From assembly GCF_040954645.1 (NCBI RefSeq), contig NC_092809.1, forward strand, positions 131,057,914 to 131,121,913: DNA of 64,000 nucleotides, in the 5' to 3' direction. The DNA comes from Diabrotica undecimpunctata (taxonomy: Eukaryota; Arthropoda; Insecta; Coleoptera; Chrysomelidae). A model generated the notes under the pieces. It was not told the origin of the DNA. It worked only from the letters and a program-made list of their open reading frames with translations, and made no database searches. Below, one piece after another: positions 55,571-64,000 of this stretch. Each line of letters starts with the position of its first letter. The stretch's first letter is position 1. Position numbers and translations under genes: made by a program.

Positions 55571-56219
55571 ATATCATAGTTTAAACGCGGAATATCCTCA
55601 AATTTAAATGTACACAGCGGCCCTCGAAAACTGCCTGTTTTCTCGATTGCAATTTGCGTTTCCTCATAAGAAATTACAGAATATATAAAGTAGTATATTT
55701 ATTTGTGCTTCTCTATAGTAGACTTGACCAGAAGGTGTAGTACAATGTAGCCAATTCTTGTTCACAAGTAGTAATTATGGTCATACAAAACCTGTATTCT
55801 TCCATGCAGCGATCATTACCGTCATAAAAATACAAAAAAACCTGATTTTTTCAATAGTAAAAATTAAGCACAAAATTGTAATGAAATAAATTTTATTTAT
55901 ATGTTCCGTTTCGTTACATATTTAAATTTATAAAATAAAAATCGATATTTTAAAACAATATTTTTCAATCGTTTGGCAACTTTGGAATTAGCGACGGAAT
56001 TCCGTTTCAATTCAGATCCACAGAAAGCCGTAAGACTAGTTTTTGTCGAGCGAGTGCCCATCAACAATAGGTTATTTACATTGGCGTTTCTGAGGGTAGG
56101 GTATTTTATGCGAAGTTTGTGTTATTGATAAAACGTGTTATTGATAATACGAGTGTTATAGTTTGTCGTTTTATAGTAAATTTTTAGTTATATTCTGTGA
56201 TTATTTGGTTTGAGTTTTA
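55571..56219. other. No gene seen
   Basis: Probably contains the upstream part of the transposon encoding 56220-57508, whose TIR was not identified. Confidence 0.4.
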
Positions 56220-57508
56220 TTGGAGTTAAACGAAAAACCGAGTTGTTCCAAGAGAAGAGTGCAAAATTCTGATGTTGATTCCAAAAATGAAATGCCGCAA
56301 AAGAGACGGAAAATGTTAACGTCCGAAGAGAAGGTAATAATACGAAACGTTTATGAAGGAATTGTCGGCAGAAAAATGGAATTAAATGTTAGCCAAGCGG
56401 TCGACATTTGTAGCAGTTTAACAAAAGTATCCGTTAGCTGTATTTATCGTGTACTTAAAAATACATCGGAAAATAAAAAGCAAGAAAAAGGTAAAACTAG
56501 AGGTAGGAAAAGCATTGTTTTGGATGACGAGACAAGGAATATTATACGTCGAAAAATTCATTCATTTTATTTTCGGAGTGAAATTCCAACACTGAAAAAT
56601 ATTTCTCAAGAGCTCGAAAACGATGACTCCTTACCCAAGATATCTCGTAGAGTCTTAACCAGGACCATACGTGAAATGAACTTTCGATATGTAAAACTCA
56701 ACAGAAAAAGTATGCTATTAGAAAAAAATAAAATTATTGTGCGGAGAAGAAAATATTTAGAAGAAATACGCAAAATTCGCAGCACTGGACGCAAAATATG
56801 TTATTTGGATGAAACCTGGATTAACTAGGTTGGAAAAGGTCATACAGTTGGAAAAGTTTGGCAAGATTTAAATGTCAAAAGTAAACGCGAAGCATTTATA
56901 GAAGGCTGATATACAGGATTAAAAGCTCCATCAGGAAAGGGACGGCGTTTAATCGTCACCCATATAGGAAGTGATACAGGGTTTCTTGATGATGGTTTTC
57001 TTCAATTTGAGTCGAAAAAAACAGGTGATTATTAAAGAAATTGAAAGGGAGGATTCAACAATGGCTTACGGAAAAGGGGATTGCATACGAAGAATCAAGG
57101 CTCAAAATTTAGCTCCTTGACATTGCACGGTTAAGGAAAATTGAATATCTTAAATATGCTGTAGATGAAACTGCAAAAGATTATGGTGTCAAAGTTCTGC
57201 GTCTACCACCTTATCATTGCGAACTTAATCCCATTGAACTTATCTGGGAGCAAGTGAAAGGAGAAGTAGCACGCAATAACAAAACGTTCAAATTAAACGA
57301 AATTAAGAAACTTTTGATTCAAGCAATCCTCCATGTAACTCCAGAGAAATGGGCTAAATGTATAGGCCACATAATTAAAGAAGAACATCGTATGTGGGAA
57401 CTTGACACTTATATAAAAGTTTTACTAGAGCCAATTATAATTACACCAGGTGGTGAAGATAATGACAGCGATAGCAGCACTGCATCTTCAGGTTTAGACA
57501 GCGAATAA
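56220..57508 (+). pseudogene. DDE (Tc1/IS630-superfamily) transposase, frameshifted and deleted
   Basis: First frame (56220-56825, TTG upstream or ATG at 56290): a basic N terminus with RRKMLTSEEKVIIRNVYEGI (HTH), then KTRGRKSIVLDDETRNIIRR and CYLDETWIN (first catalytic D) before a stop. Out-of-frame remnants continue (HTVGKVWQDLNVKSKREAFI; GRRLIVTHIGSDTGFLDDGF). A deletion at about 57030 removes the second-aspartate region. The end is open at 57254-57508, preceded by LRLPPYHCELNPIELIWEQV (catalytic E) and closing with an acidic Ser/Asp-rich tail. Related proteins are common in insect repeats. Confidence 0.78.
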
Positions 57509-57514
57509 TATTTT

Positions 57515-57924
57515 CTAATAGTTTAATAAGAACATCAGCATAAAAAAAACCAAAAACAAAAAAAAAACGAGAAGAACATAGTAAGTGTGTATAGTGTTTG
57601 TGTTTAAACACATCAAACATTATTTTTATTTTGTTTTTATAGAATTTTATTTTGTTTTATAGGATTTTATTTTGTTTTGTTTTATACTGTTTAAGTGTTT
57701 TGTTCATTTTATTTAATAAGACAATATGGCTCTTGGCGAACACCCATTTAAAAAAAGTATCGCGCCACAAGACATACCTCTGGGGTGGTGTGGAAACTGT
57801 CTTAAAATTTGTTTTAAAAAAATTTCATTGTGTAACTCTTTAAGGACGGGTCACGTCAAAAGACGTTTTAGCTTAACTTCCGCGACAGCCGGTTGGTATC
57901 AGTAAACTTTCTGCAAAATTACTT
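57515..57924. other. No gene seen
   Basis: TTTTATTTTGTTTTATA-type low-complexity repeats at about 57618-57690; otherwise nothing recognised. Confidence 0.5.
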
Positions 57925-58350
57925 CTTTTTTATAGCTTTTTGTTTGTGGCATTCTGTATTTTTAGGGGAATGTAGGGAATGAGCCACAAAATATTTATTC
58001 ATATGTTTATTTATTGACGTTTCGATCTCTATATCCAGAGACCGTTTTCAATTATACAAATGATAGTACTATTTATTTTCTATGGCTTTTCGCTTGTCGT
58101 TCTGTATTTTTAGAAATGATGTTGGGAATAAGCCACAATATATTTATTCAAATGTTTAATTTACGGACGTTTCGATCTCTATAAAGAGACCGTTTTCAAA
58201 CATACAAATGACAGATATATTTATTTTTCTATAGCTGCTTGTTTGTGGCATTCTGTATTTTTAGGGAGAAGGTTGGACATAAGCCACAATATATCTATTT
58301 ACATGTTTAATACATTGACGTTTCGATCTCTATTCCGTTTTTAAAGATAG
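57925..58350 (-). repeat. Tandem array of three ~150 bp hammerhead-like units
   Basis: Each unit contains TTTGTGGCATTCTGTATTTTTA-type text, then AAGCCACAATATAT..., then GACGTTTCGATCTCTAT... The GACGTTTCG block starts at 58016, 58166 and 58317, a period of 150-151 bp. On the minus strand units 1 and 2 read TTGAAAACGG or TTGAAAACGGTCTC, a loop, GAGATC, GAAACGTC, a stem II hairpin plus GAAA with overlapping ACGT. Unit 3 has lost one stem arm. The CUGANGA box is TTGAAAA or TTGAAAA-like, so ribozyme activity is uncertain. Confidence 0.75.
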
Positions 58351-58429
58351 AAAAAAAAATAAACAATATAAGATTATAAAAATATATAATAATAAACAAA
58401 TAAAATAAATATAACTATCATTTATATCT

Positions 58430-58510
58430 TTGAAAGCGGTCTTTGGATATAGAGATCGAAACGTCAGTAAAAACTTGTAAATAAATATATTGTGGCCTAT
58501 TTCGAACATT
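58430..58510 (+). repeat. Inverted fourth copy of the 150 bp unit
   Basis: TTTGAAAGCGGTCTTTGGAT, then ATAGAGATCGAAACGTCAG, then ATATATTGTGGCCTATTTCG is the unit in the opposite orientation to the array, about 80 bp downstream. Fragments of the same unit (GGGAATAAGCCACAAT) occur again at 63041-63060. Confidence 0.75.
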
Positions 58511-58849
58511 AATATTTGAAAAATAAAATATAATTAACGTTAAAATAAAAGTAAGTGTACGTCACTGGATTTCCAAACAGCTTTCCGCATTTCTGGGCCT
58601 TTAAACGATGACTCACTCTCTCAAATAGTGAAATTATACCATACTTGAATTGCAAAATATGTGCATTCTTGAAGTTTTAAAGATTGTTGTTCTTGAATAT
58701 TGCAAGTCATATCATCAGCAATAAGCCTCATCACTGTTTTTGACATCAGTATTTTTTTTCATTTCTCTAGTTGTCCTTTCTTCTAATAACTAGTTTGGAC
58801 CATATCCACCTTTTGGTTGCTTTTATTGAAAAATCTAGAATGTGATGAA
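58511..58849. other. No gene seen
   Basis: No motif recognised. Confidence 0.5.
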
Positions 58850-58975
58850 TTGATAGTCACTATCGTCTACGTGGATTACATAAGTCCTACAGAACGCCAT
58901 TTAAAGGTAAGCATAACGGGTTGAAACATTTTCCTTTTCAATTTAATAATAATTTTGCTACTTATTATTGCAAAG
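58850..58975 (+). repeat. Dispersed repeat, copy B (see 42145-42280)
   Basis: Same orientation and about 80% similar to 42145-42280, including CCATTTAAAGGTAAGC and ATTTTCCTTTTCAATTTAAT. Confidence 0.7.
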
Positions 58976-59074
58976 TAAGACGCCTTTATTAAGTTAGAAA
59001 AGAACACATTGGGTCAGTGACTATTTTTTTTCCGACATTAACAATAAAACAACACTGTAAGTATTCTTGTTTTT

Positions 59075-59360
59075 TTTTATCAGTTTCTAAGACCTCCTCC
59101 AAACTATGTCTCCAGCCTAGCCGGTTCCGCGCCGATCTTCTCCAGGTTCTCACGTCTAGCAAATTTTGCGCGTCCGCTCCTTTTCATCCTCCCACCTTTT
59201 CCGTGGCCTTCCTTTTGGTCTTGCGCCCTGCATTTTACTATTTGGGGCTCTTTTTGGCATTCTTCCGATCTCCATTTTCACAACATGACCAGCCCATCGA
59301 AGTCTCTGAAGTTTAACGAATCCTGAGATCGGTGCTTCTTTCAACAGTTAGTGGAGTTCA
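59075..59360 (-). pseudogene. LINE RT C-terminal fragment
   Basis: Minus strand: ELH-LLKEAPISGFVKLQR, LRWAGHVVKMEIGRMPKRAP, GARPKGRPRKRWEDE, then GEDRRGTG-AGDIVWRRS. Same family as 35294-35626 and 40640-40905; 35294-35626 shares the NHELY-L-KAP-S-FV lead-in, so both are parts of one longer LINE sequence. Confidence 0.78.
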
Positions 59361-60754
59361 TGGTTCTACCTGAAGCCACATCTAGTCGTAATATTTATCG
59401 TATTATTGGCCATTGGTGAACCTTACGATCGCAAATATCTATTTTGAAATCGTTTAAGGTACCAGATCCCAATAGAAGAATTCAGCAAGCGAAACCGATA
59501 TTCCTAATTCATGACCTTCACTGTTGGTTGATCTGAAGAAGACTGTCTATCAATTTCTCCACTGTAACCAAAGTATAAATCTGTTTAGACATGATAGTCG
59601 AGTGCAAGTGGAGTACAAAGTCGAGCAAGTTGGAGATCATTTAGCGAAACTAGAATAAGAGGTCTACCGGAATTTTTCAAAGGAAACTGTGGTTAGAATC
59701 GTTAAGAAATTGGTGATATTTATTAACAGTACCTCCTTAATCATAAGATCATCGAAGTTCTGAACGATCCTGAACTAACTATAAAACTCAACATCAAGTA
59801 ACTACAAAAAGCAGACTAAAGTGTTGGAGCTTGGATCTGACTGAATGCAGATTGCAATAATAATAAAAACAAGCAAATTAATGTTATGCAATATCTCCAA
59901 AATATCCACCTTTCGTATATTTTAGTTTATATTTAACAATTACCTCTCTATTTAGCCTTAAATATACAATATACATACGGTTTCGATATTTTGGACTGAC
60001 CAAAATACAAAATTTAAATGGCAATATGAAGTATAACTAATTAAAAAGGCTAAGCTCAGCCCAGTCAGGGGTGTGAGAAGAGAAAGAGAGGGAGCGATAG
60101 AGTAGTGAGTGTATACAGAATGCATCACCCGTTAAATTCGTTATACTACGAGAGAGGTACAACGAAATATAATTATTAATGAAAAGTTCACTAACCAAAT
60201 TAAACCGAACTGAAAATTGCATTTTCCGTCCAAGCGGGCGAATAACTAACGAGTGAGCGAGAGGGAGGGAAGGCGCGATAGCGATATCGCTCTGATATAT
60301 ACCACTACTACATTTATCGCTATGAATTTTCAGTCGGTAATGTAAACTTTCCCGCTTAAAGCATACAGCGATAGTAATAAAATTAGGATTCGTTAATGTG
60401 TACCGTAGTGAGCGCTATAAATGCCATTATGGAAAAACTTGTCCATTACATGCTTTTTTTCAGCACAAATAGGTTACCGTAAATACTGAACTGACGTGAG
60501 ATAATTACGCTTGTGATCATTTTGTGATATGAATTAGATATGACGCTGTTTGTTAAGTCCATATTTTATAAAATATCGATAGGTGGCGTTACCGAGATAT
60601 ATAATATCACCGCTATATTCATAGAGTTTCACATTTGTTATTTTAAAAGCAATTGCACTAATTCGTTTGCGAACAATATCCGTTAGAAGAAACAATGTAG
60701 TAAAAAATGGGCGCAAATGTGTCGGTGGGAGATTCTTTAAGATTTCTCTAAACA
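59361..60754. other. Intergenic, no gene seen
   Basis: No coding evidence. Purine-rich GAGAGAGGGAG runs near 60075-60100 and 60255-60270, and a 12 bp palindrome AGCGATATCGCT near 60283. Confidence 0.45.
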
Positions 60755-61057
60755 ATGAACTCCACGACAACGCATATGATCGCTGTCATGTTAAAAATAT
60801 CAAAAGAAAAAAGACAAGAACGGCTTAAAGCAAATGTACCACAGAAAACAGTGCTCTTAGGCCAGGCAGAATATATACAGCCGATACAGCAAGTCAAAAC
60901 GTATGACGAAATATTTGCAAAACACCCTGGATCCATACGAGCAAGGATATACAAAATAAAAGTTAGTGGTAAACTCAGAAAAAAATCAGCAATACCATTA
61001 AAAAAAACAAAAAAGACTTGGAAAGATTGGGAGGACCATTCTCACAAAGTTTTTTAG
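60755..61057 (+). other. Open frame of 100 codons, unknown
   Basis: MNSTTTHMIAVMLKISKEKR..., very basic (many Lys), with AEYIQPIQQVKTYDEIFAKH in the middle and a Lys-rich end. I recognise no domain. It lies between LINE remnants and may be a TE-derived gag-like scrap or chance. Confidence 0.25.
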
Positions 61058-61149
61058 GGCAGAGATCAGAGAAAAAAGCTACTACACTTAATAACTCTCT
61101 CTACTCGCCTCTCTCTCACTCTACAGCTTCACAAACCTTCGTGGGGATT

Positions 61150-61560
61150 TGCTGCCTGTATGATTGATTGGCCTCCATTTACCGTACAATATTATATTCC
61201 CATGGCTTTTAAATATTTTAAGATGTTATATCCTGAGTCTAGTTCTTCGTGAGGGTCTCTTGTCGACTAGATTCATCTCCCACATCAGTTTAGTGAGTCG
61301 CTCTGCATAGGCTCTCTGCATATATCCTGTCCATCTAAGCCATCTTTTATCTCGTCGATTATGCATGCATAGTTGTATATGCTTTCCATTTTCATTTGTT
61401 TTAATTCGATATTGTCCTGTTATCCTATCAACTGTAGGTCCATATATTTTATACCCAGTATTTTGGTTTAAAATACAATATTAGTAATTCTTTGTTCTCT
61501 GTTTAGGATGTTCGAGAATCTCAGCAAAATCTTTGATTTTGGTAAATATTGTAATGCATA
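61150..61560 (-). pseudogene. LINE RT C-terminal scrap
   Basis: Minus strand, with frameshifts: ACIIDEIKDGLDG / LRWTGYMQRAYAERLTKLMW, then EMNLVDKRPSRRTRSGYNIL resembles the L-W-GH--RM----K--W...RP-GRPR-RW pattern. Weaker than the other LINE calls. Confidence 0.45.
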
Positions 61561-61639
61561 GTCCCTGTTATTTTTTCGTTTTCGTGGTCGTATTTTGCCC
61601 AATTATTCTTGCCCAATGAATCTGGTGTAGCAAAGCCAT

Positions 61640-61870
61640 GGAGAACTCACCCTATTAGCCAGATTTAGGACCGTGCGATTTCTGCCTGTTCCCAAATATC
61701 AAATCCTGTTTGAAATGAACTCGTCATGAGTCATTAGACAACGTAAAAGAAAAATCGATGCAGCTAGTCAATTCCCTGTTTAAAGATGACCTGCTGCAGC
61801 ACTGCTTCGCATGCAGCGGTGTAGGAATGCACAAAAGAGTAATATTGTCCTTTAAATATCTGGTCGCTCA
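61640..61870 (+). pseudogene. mariner-type transposase C-terminal scrap
   Basis: NSPY-PDLGPCDFCLFPNIK (the P-Y-SPDLAPCDF block holding the third catalytic D), then HESLDNVKEKSMQLVNSLFK, DDLLQHCFACSGVGMHKRVI. Two stops. It is separate from the element at 53453-54507. Confidence 0.7.
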
Positions 61871-61879
61871 TATTAAAAG

Positions 61880-62365
61880 CAATAGAAACAAGAAATACAA
61901 AGACAAGCAATAAGAGCGACTAGGCTATCAGGATTTCTCCGCTAAGTATAATGGATAAACAAATATATGAGCATTGAAAGCAAGACATGAATTTACAAAA
62001 TCCGTGTAAGACCTATACCACAGAAACACGAGAGGAACTACTAGAAACGACAAAAATGTCGATCCTAAGATCCAATTACTGGCAAAACACTTAGAGATAG
62101 ACTAAGGAACAGCAATATCAGAACACTGTGTAATATTCAAGACGTTGTAAAATGGTCTAGTCAGAAAAAGTCCATGGAAAGACCACGTTGATAGAATGGG
62201 TGATAATATAGCTGCAAAGATTGCACAGAAAGAGAAACTAAACACCACCAGACCACCCAGAAGACCCCGCAAATGCTGGTATGAAAGTTGGACATGGGAA
62301 TTCCATCTTAGGCTACAACTTTGAAAAAATAATACATTGCCTTAAAATAAGAAGAAGAAGAATTC
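61880..62365 (+). pseudogene. LINE RT C-terminal fragment with (GAA)n tail
   Basis: YMSIESKTRIYKIRVRP-like, TLRDRLRNSNIRTLCNIQDV, then WKDHVDRMGDNIAAKIAQKE, NTTRPPRRPRKCWYESWTWE and AAGAAGAAGAATTC at about 62348-62362. Same LINE type as 9695-11600. Frameshift near 62155. Confidence 0.75.
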
Positions 62366-63040
62366 TGAACCACCACACCACACACCACAAGGCAGTAGAT
62401 AGCAACCAAAGACTTAATATGAAAAAAGGTTACTTCAGATGTCTTGGAAGAATATTTTATACAAATATTGAATAACTTTATAACAGAAACTATATCTTAT
62501 ATACTAAAAGGCTAAGCCCTTTTCTTGTGCGCAATCCTCCTAATAAACGGTGATAGATAGGAGAATAATTTTTTCGAATAATTAAACAGATTGTTGAGTA
62601 GATTCCCCCTAAGGTTTAAAATTTAAAAAATTCGAACCGATTTAAAAATGGCGGCCATAAAATGAATTTTTCCTATAGTAAAGTATAGGAATTCAATATT
62701 ATACACAATGCAACAACGCGTCAATTCTCGAATGCTGGAATGCACCAACAAGTGTTTCCACTTAAGGAATAACGATAATGACCACTCAAAATTCGGGATC
62801 CTCCTGTCTCCGATTTTAATTTATGGGGTCTGTTGTACACTATCTGATGAGTTGGTATTTGTTTATTTTTATGTTTAGTTAGAAAGTATTCTGTTTCCAA
62901 CAAGTGCAGCGTATGTGAGGTGTTGTGATTGATATTTAGAGATTTAGGCTACGTTTTGAGTTTAATACTTGAAGTATTAAATAATGAGGTAAGCATTACT
63001 TTGTTTTTAATGTATTAGTTAGAAATATATTATTAATTTT

Positions 63041-63120
63041 GTTGGGAATAAGCCACAATTTTACTTTAAATTAGGTTTATTTTAAATAAATAAATAAAAG
63101 TATGAAGTAAAATTGTGGCG
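63041..63120. repeat. Foldback fragment of the 150 bp unit
   Basis: GTTGGGAATAAGCCACAATT followed about 40 bp later by its rough complement AAAATTGTGGCGTATTCTC. The GGGAATAAGCCACAAT text matches the tandem array at 57925-58350. Confidence 0.6.
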
Positions 63121-63329
63121 TATTCTCAAAAAAGTGGAACAGTAGGCGGTAGTGTAGACTAGCGCGGAGCATCATACTGTTTTCTGTATTTTTTAAATTT
63201 AAATAATATTTAAATATAAATTTAGTTAGTTAGTTAGAGTTCTCAAACCGACTTCTTTTTCTTAAACGTGGCATTTTACAATCTAAAATATGCAAAAAAA
63301 AGTTACTTCCGGTTTTACTTCCGTTTTTT

Positions 63330-63524
63330 ATTTAAGAGGGGCGGAGTCTAACAATCATATTGTTTCCGTTTCCTAATGTAAATCTTCCTGAAAATCCTAA
63401 AAAACTACTGTATCGATTTTCAATTTAAAAAAATTGGCGTCGATACAGTTTATTTTTAGGATTTTTGGAACATTTACACCAGGCGACGGAAACGATGGAT
63501 CCTTAGACTCCGCCCCTCTTAAAT
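63330..63524. repeat. 195 bp imperfect palindrome
   Basis: Outer 22 bp arms are perfect (from ATTTAAGAGGGGCGGAGTCT at 63330; complement ends at 63524), and pairing continues inward with mismatches through TGTATCGA / TCGATACA to a short centre near 63427. TTAA sits just inside both ends. It may be a small MITE inside the Helitron-like element. Confidence 0.8.
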
Positions 63525-63570
63525 ATCAGCAAAACTTACATCAAAACTCGATGTCGAGTTGGTCCGCTAG

Positions 63571-64000
63571 TGTATATATTAAAACGGTTTGCAAAGCGTA
63601 ATACGCCTTTCCGTTTCTAGTCGCCACTCATTTCTATTTTAGATAGAAATAATATACAATATATACAATGACCGGAAGTAAAAATATTTTTATCAATAAC
63701 TCAAAAACTATAAATGATAATTTCGTGAACTTACATTTTTGAACTCTACGTTGAATTCTCTATTGATTTGACTAATAATACGAAACCGGAAGTCGACCTA
63801 AAAACCGGAATGCAATTTTTAGTTCATCAAATGTCGACATGGATATCATTTAGCAGTTAATTTTGCATGCTGATCACGAATCCGGTGTCAGATTTGCTCT
63901 ATCTTGACGTTTTATGCGCGTTTCGGGTCACTTCCGGTGTCGGATCGCAACCGGAAGTACATATTTAGATTCGTCTCGACGAGACCTTTCGATCCATATA
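63571..64000. other. Edge region with clustered CCGGAAGT sites
   Basis: CCGGAAGT or its complement occurs at 63672-63679, 63786-63793, 63930-63937 and 63951-63958, plus ACTTCCGG at 63305-63312 within the Helitron-like element. No ORF. Possibly a second Helitron-related repeat running off the window. Confidence 0.45.

Larger units (their letters stand above)
62495..63570 (+). mobile_element. Helitron-like non-autonomous element
   Basis: Starts TCTTATATACTAAAAGGC after an A and ends ...CTAG before a T, the A|TC...CTRR|T arrangement of Helitrons. Just before the end (63547-63560) is a perfect hairpin AACTCGATGTCGAGTT-type stem, six bases upstream of CTAG, again as in Helitrons. About 1.08 kb, no Rep/helicase coding. 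It contains a 195 bp palindrome (63330-63524) and a foldback scrap of the 150 bp unit (63041-63120). Confidence 0.65.

Noticed and set aside
60755..61057. Host small basic protein gene
   Set aside because: No promoter, splice or homology evidence readable; kept only as an unassigned open frame.

Overview
The window is AT-rich eukaryotic DNA, almost certainly from an insect. A beetle or other insect with a large, repeat-rich genome fits the mix of element families, but the sequence does not prove the order. I see no convincing host gene, no rRNA or tRNA gene, no CRISPR array and no bacterial operon. Nearly every protein-like stretch is part of a transposable element (TE), and most are truncated, frameshifted or split by younger insertions. 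The region reads as an intergenic or intronic TE graveyard with a few young elements.

Layout. 0-9.2 kb: a (TA)n tract, a hairpin-rich repeat, a 1,285 bp hAT-type non-autonomous element with an 8 bp target duplication (TSD), a Jockey RT scrap, a Penelope-like (PLE) GIY-YIG end, two decayed LINE RTs and a long-inverted-repeat element. 9.7-25 kb: a large LINE remnant; an apparently intact Tc1-like transposon (12292-13981) with perfect TIRs and a spliceable 344-codon transposase; a LINE with a 12 bp TSD (15710-16939); a pogo/Tigger pseudogene and a Tigger deletion derivative; and a 2.2 kb LINE with a perfect 12 bp TSD (21980-24208). 25-37 kb: a pogo-type MITE, a PLE 3' end, a three-layer nest (transposase-like gene, then LINE, then LINE), a PIF/Harbinger MITE inside a larger inverted-repeat structure, and a mariner-superfamily transposase cut by two LINE inserts. 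38-48 kb: LINE scraps, a 905 bp set of nested palindromes built from hammerhead-bearing repeats, a chimeric Jockey fragment and a PLE RT cut by a LINE with an 11 bp TSD. 48.3-52.5 kb: a near full-length but dead Jockey element. 53-64 kb: mariner, hAT and DDE pseudogenes, a tandem array of hammerhead-like 150 bp units, more LINE ends and a Helitron-like element at the right edge.

The theme of most interest is hammerhead-ribozyme-like motifs, at least a dozen copies in several sequence subfamilies. Each has a CUGANGA-like box, a hairpin in the stem II position, a GAAA box and a very short self-complementary segment (ACGU, CAGCUG or UACGUA) where stem III should be. Two lie just 3' of PLE GIY-YIG coding sequence, which fits the known link between PLEs and hammerheads. 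The best copy (44044-44108) has a complete core and paired stem I. Two copies form large palindromes, three form a 150 bp tandem array, and one was split by a hAT insertion. All family assignments come from reading translated motifs by eye; coordinates of decayed elements are approximate unless a TSD or TIR is quoted.
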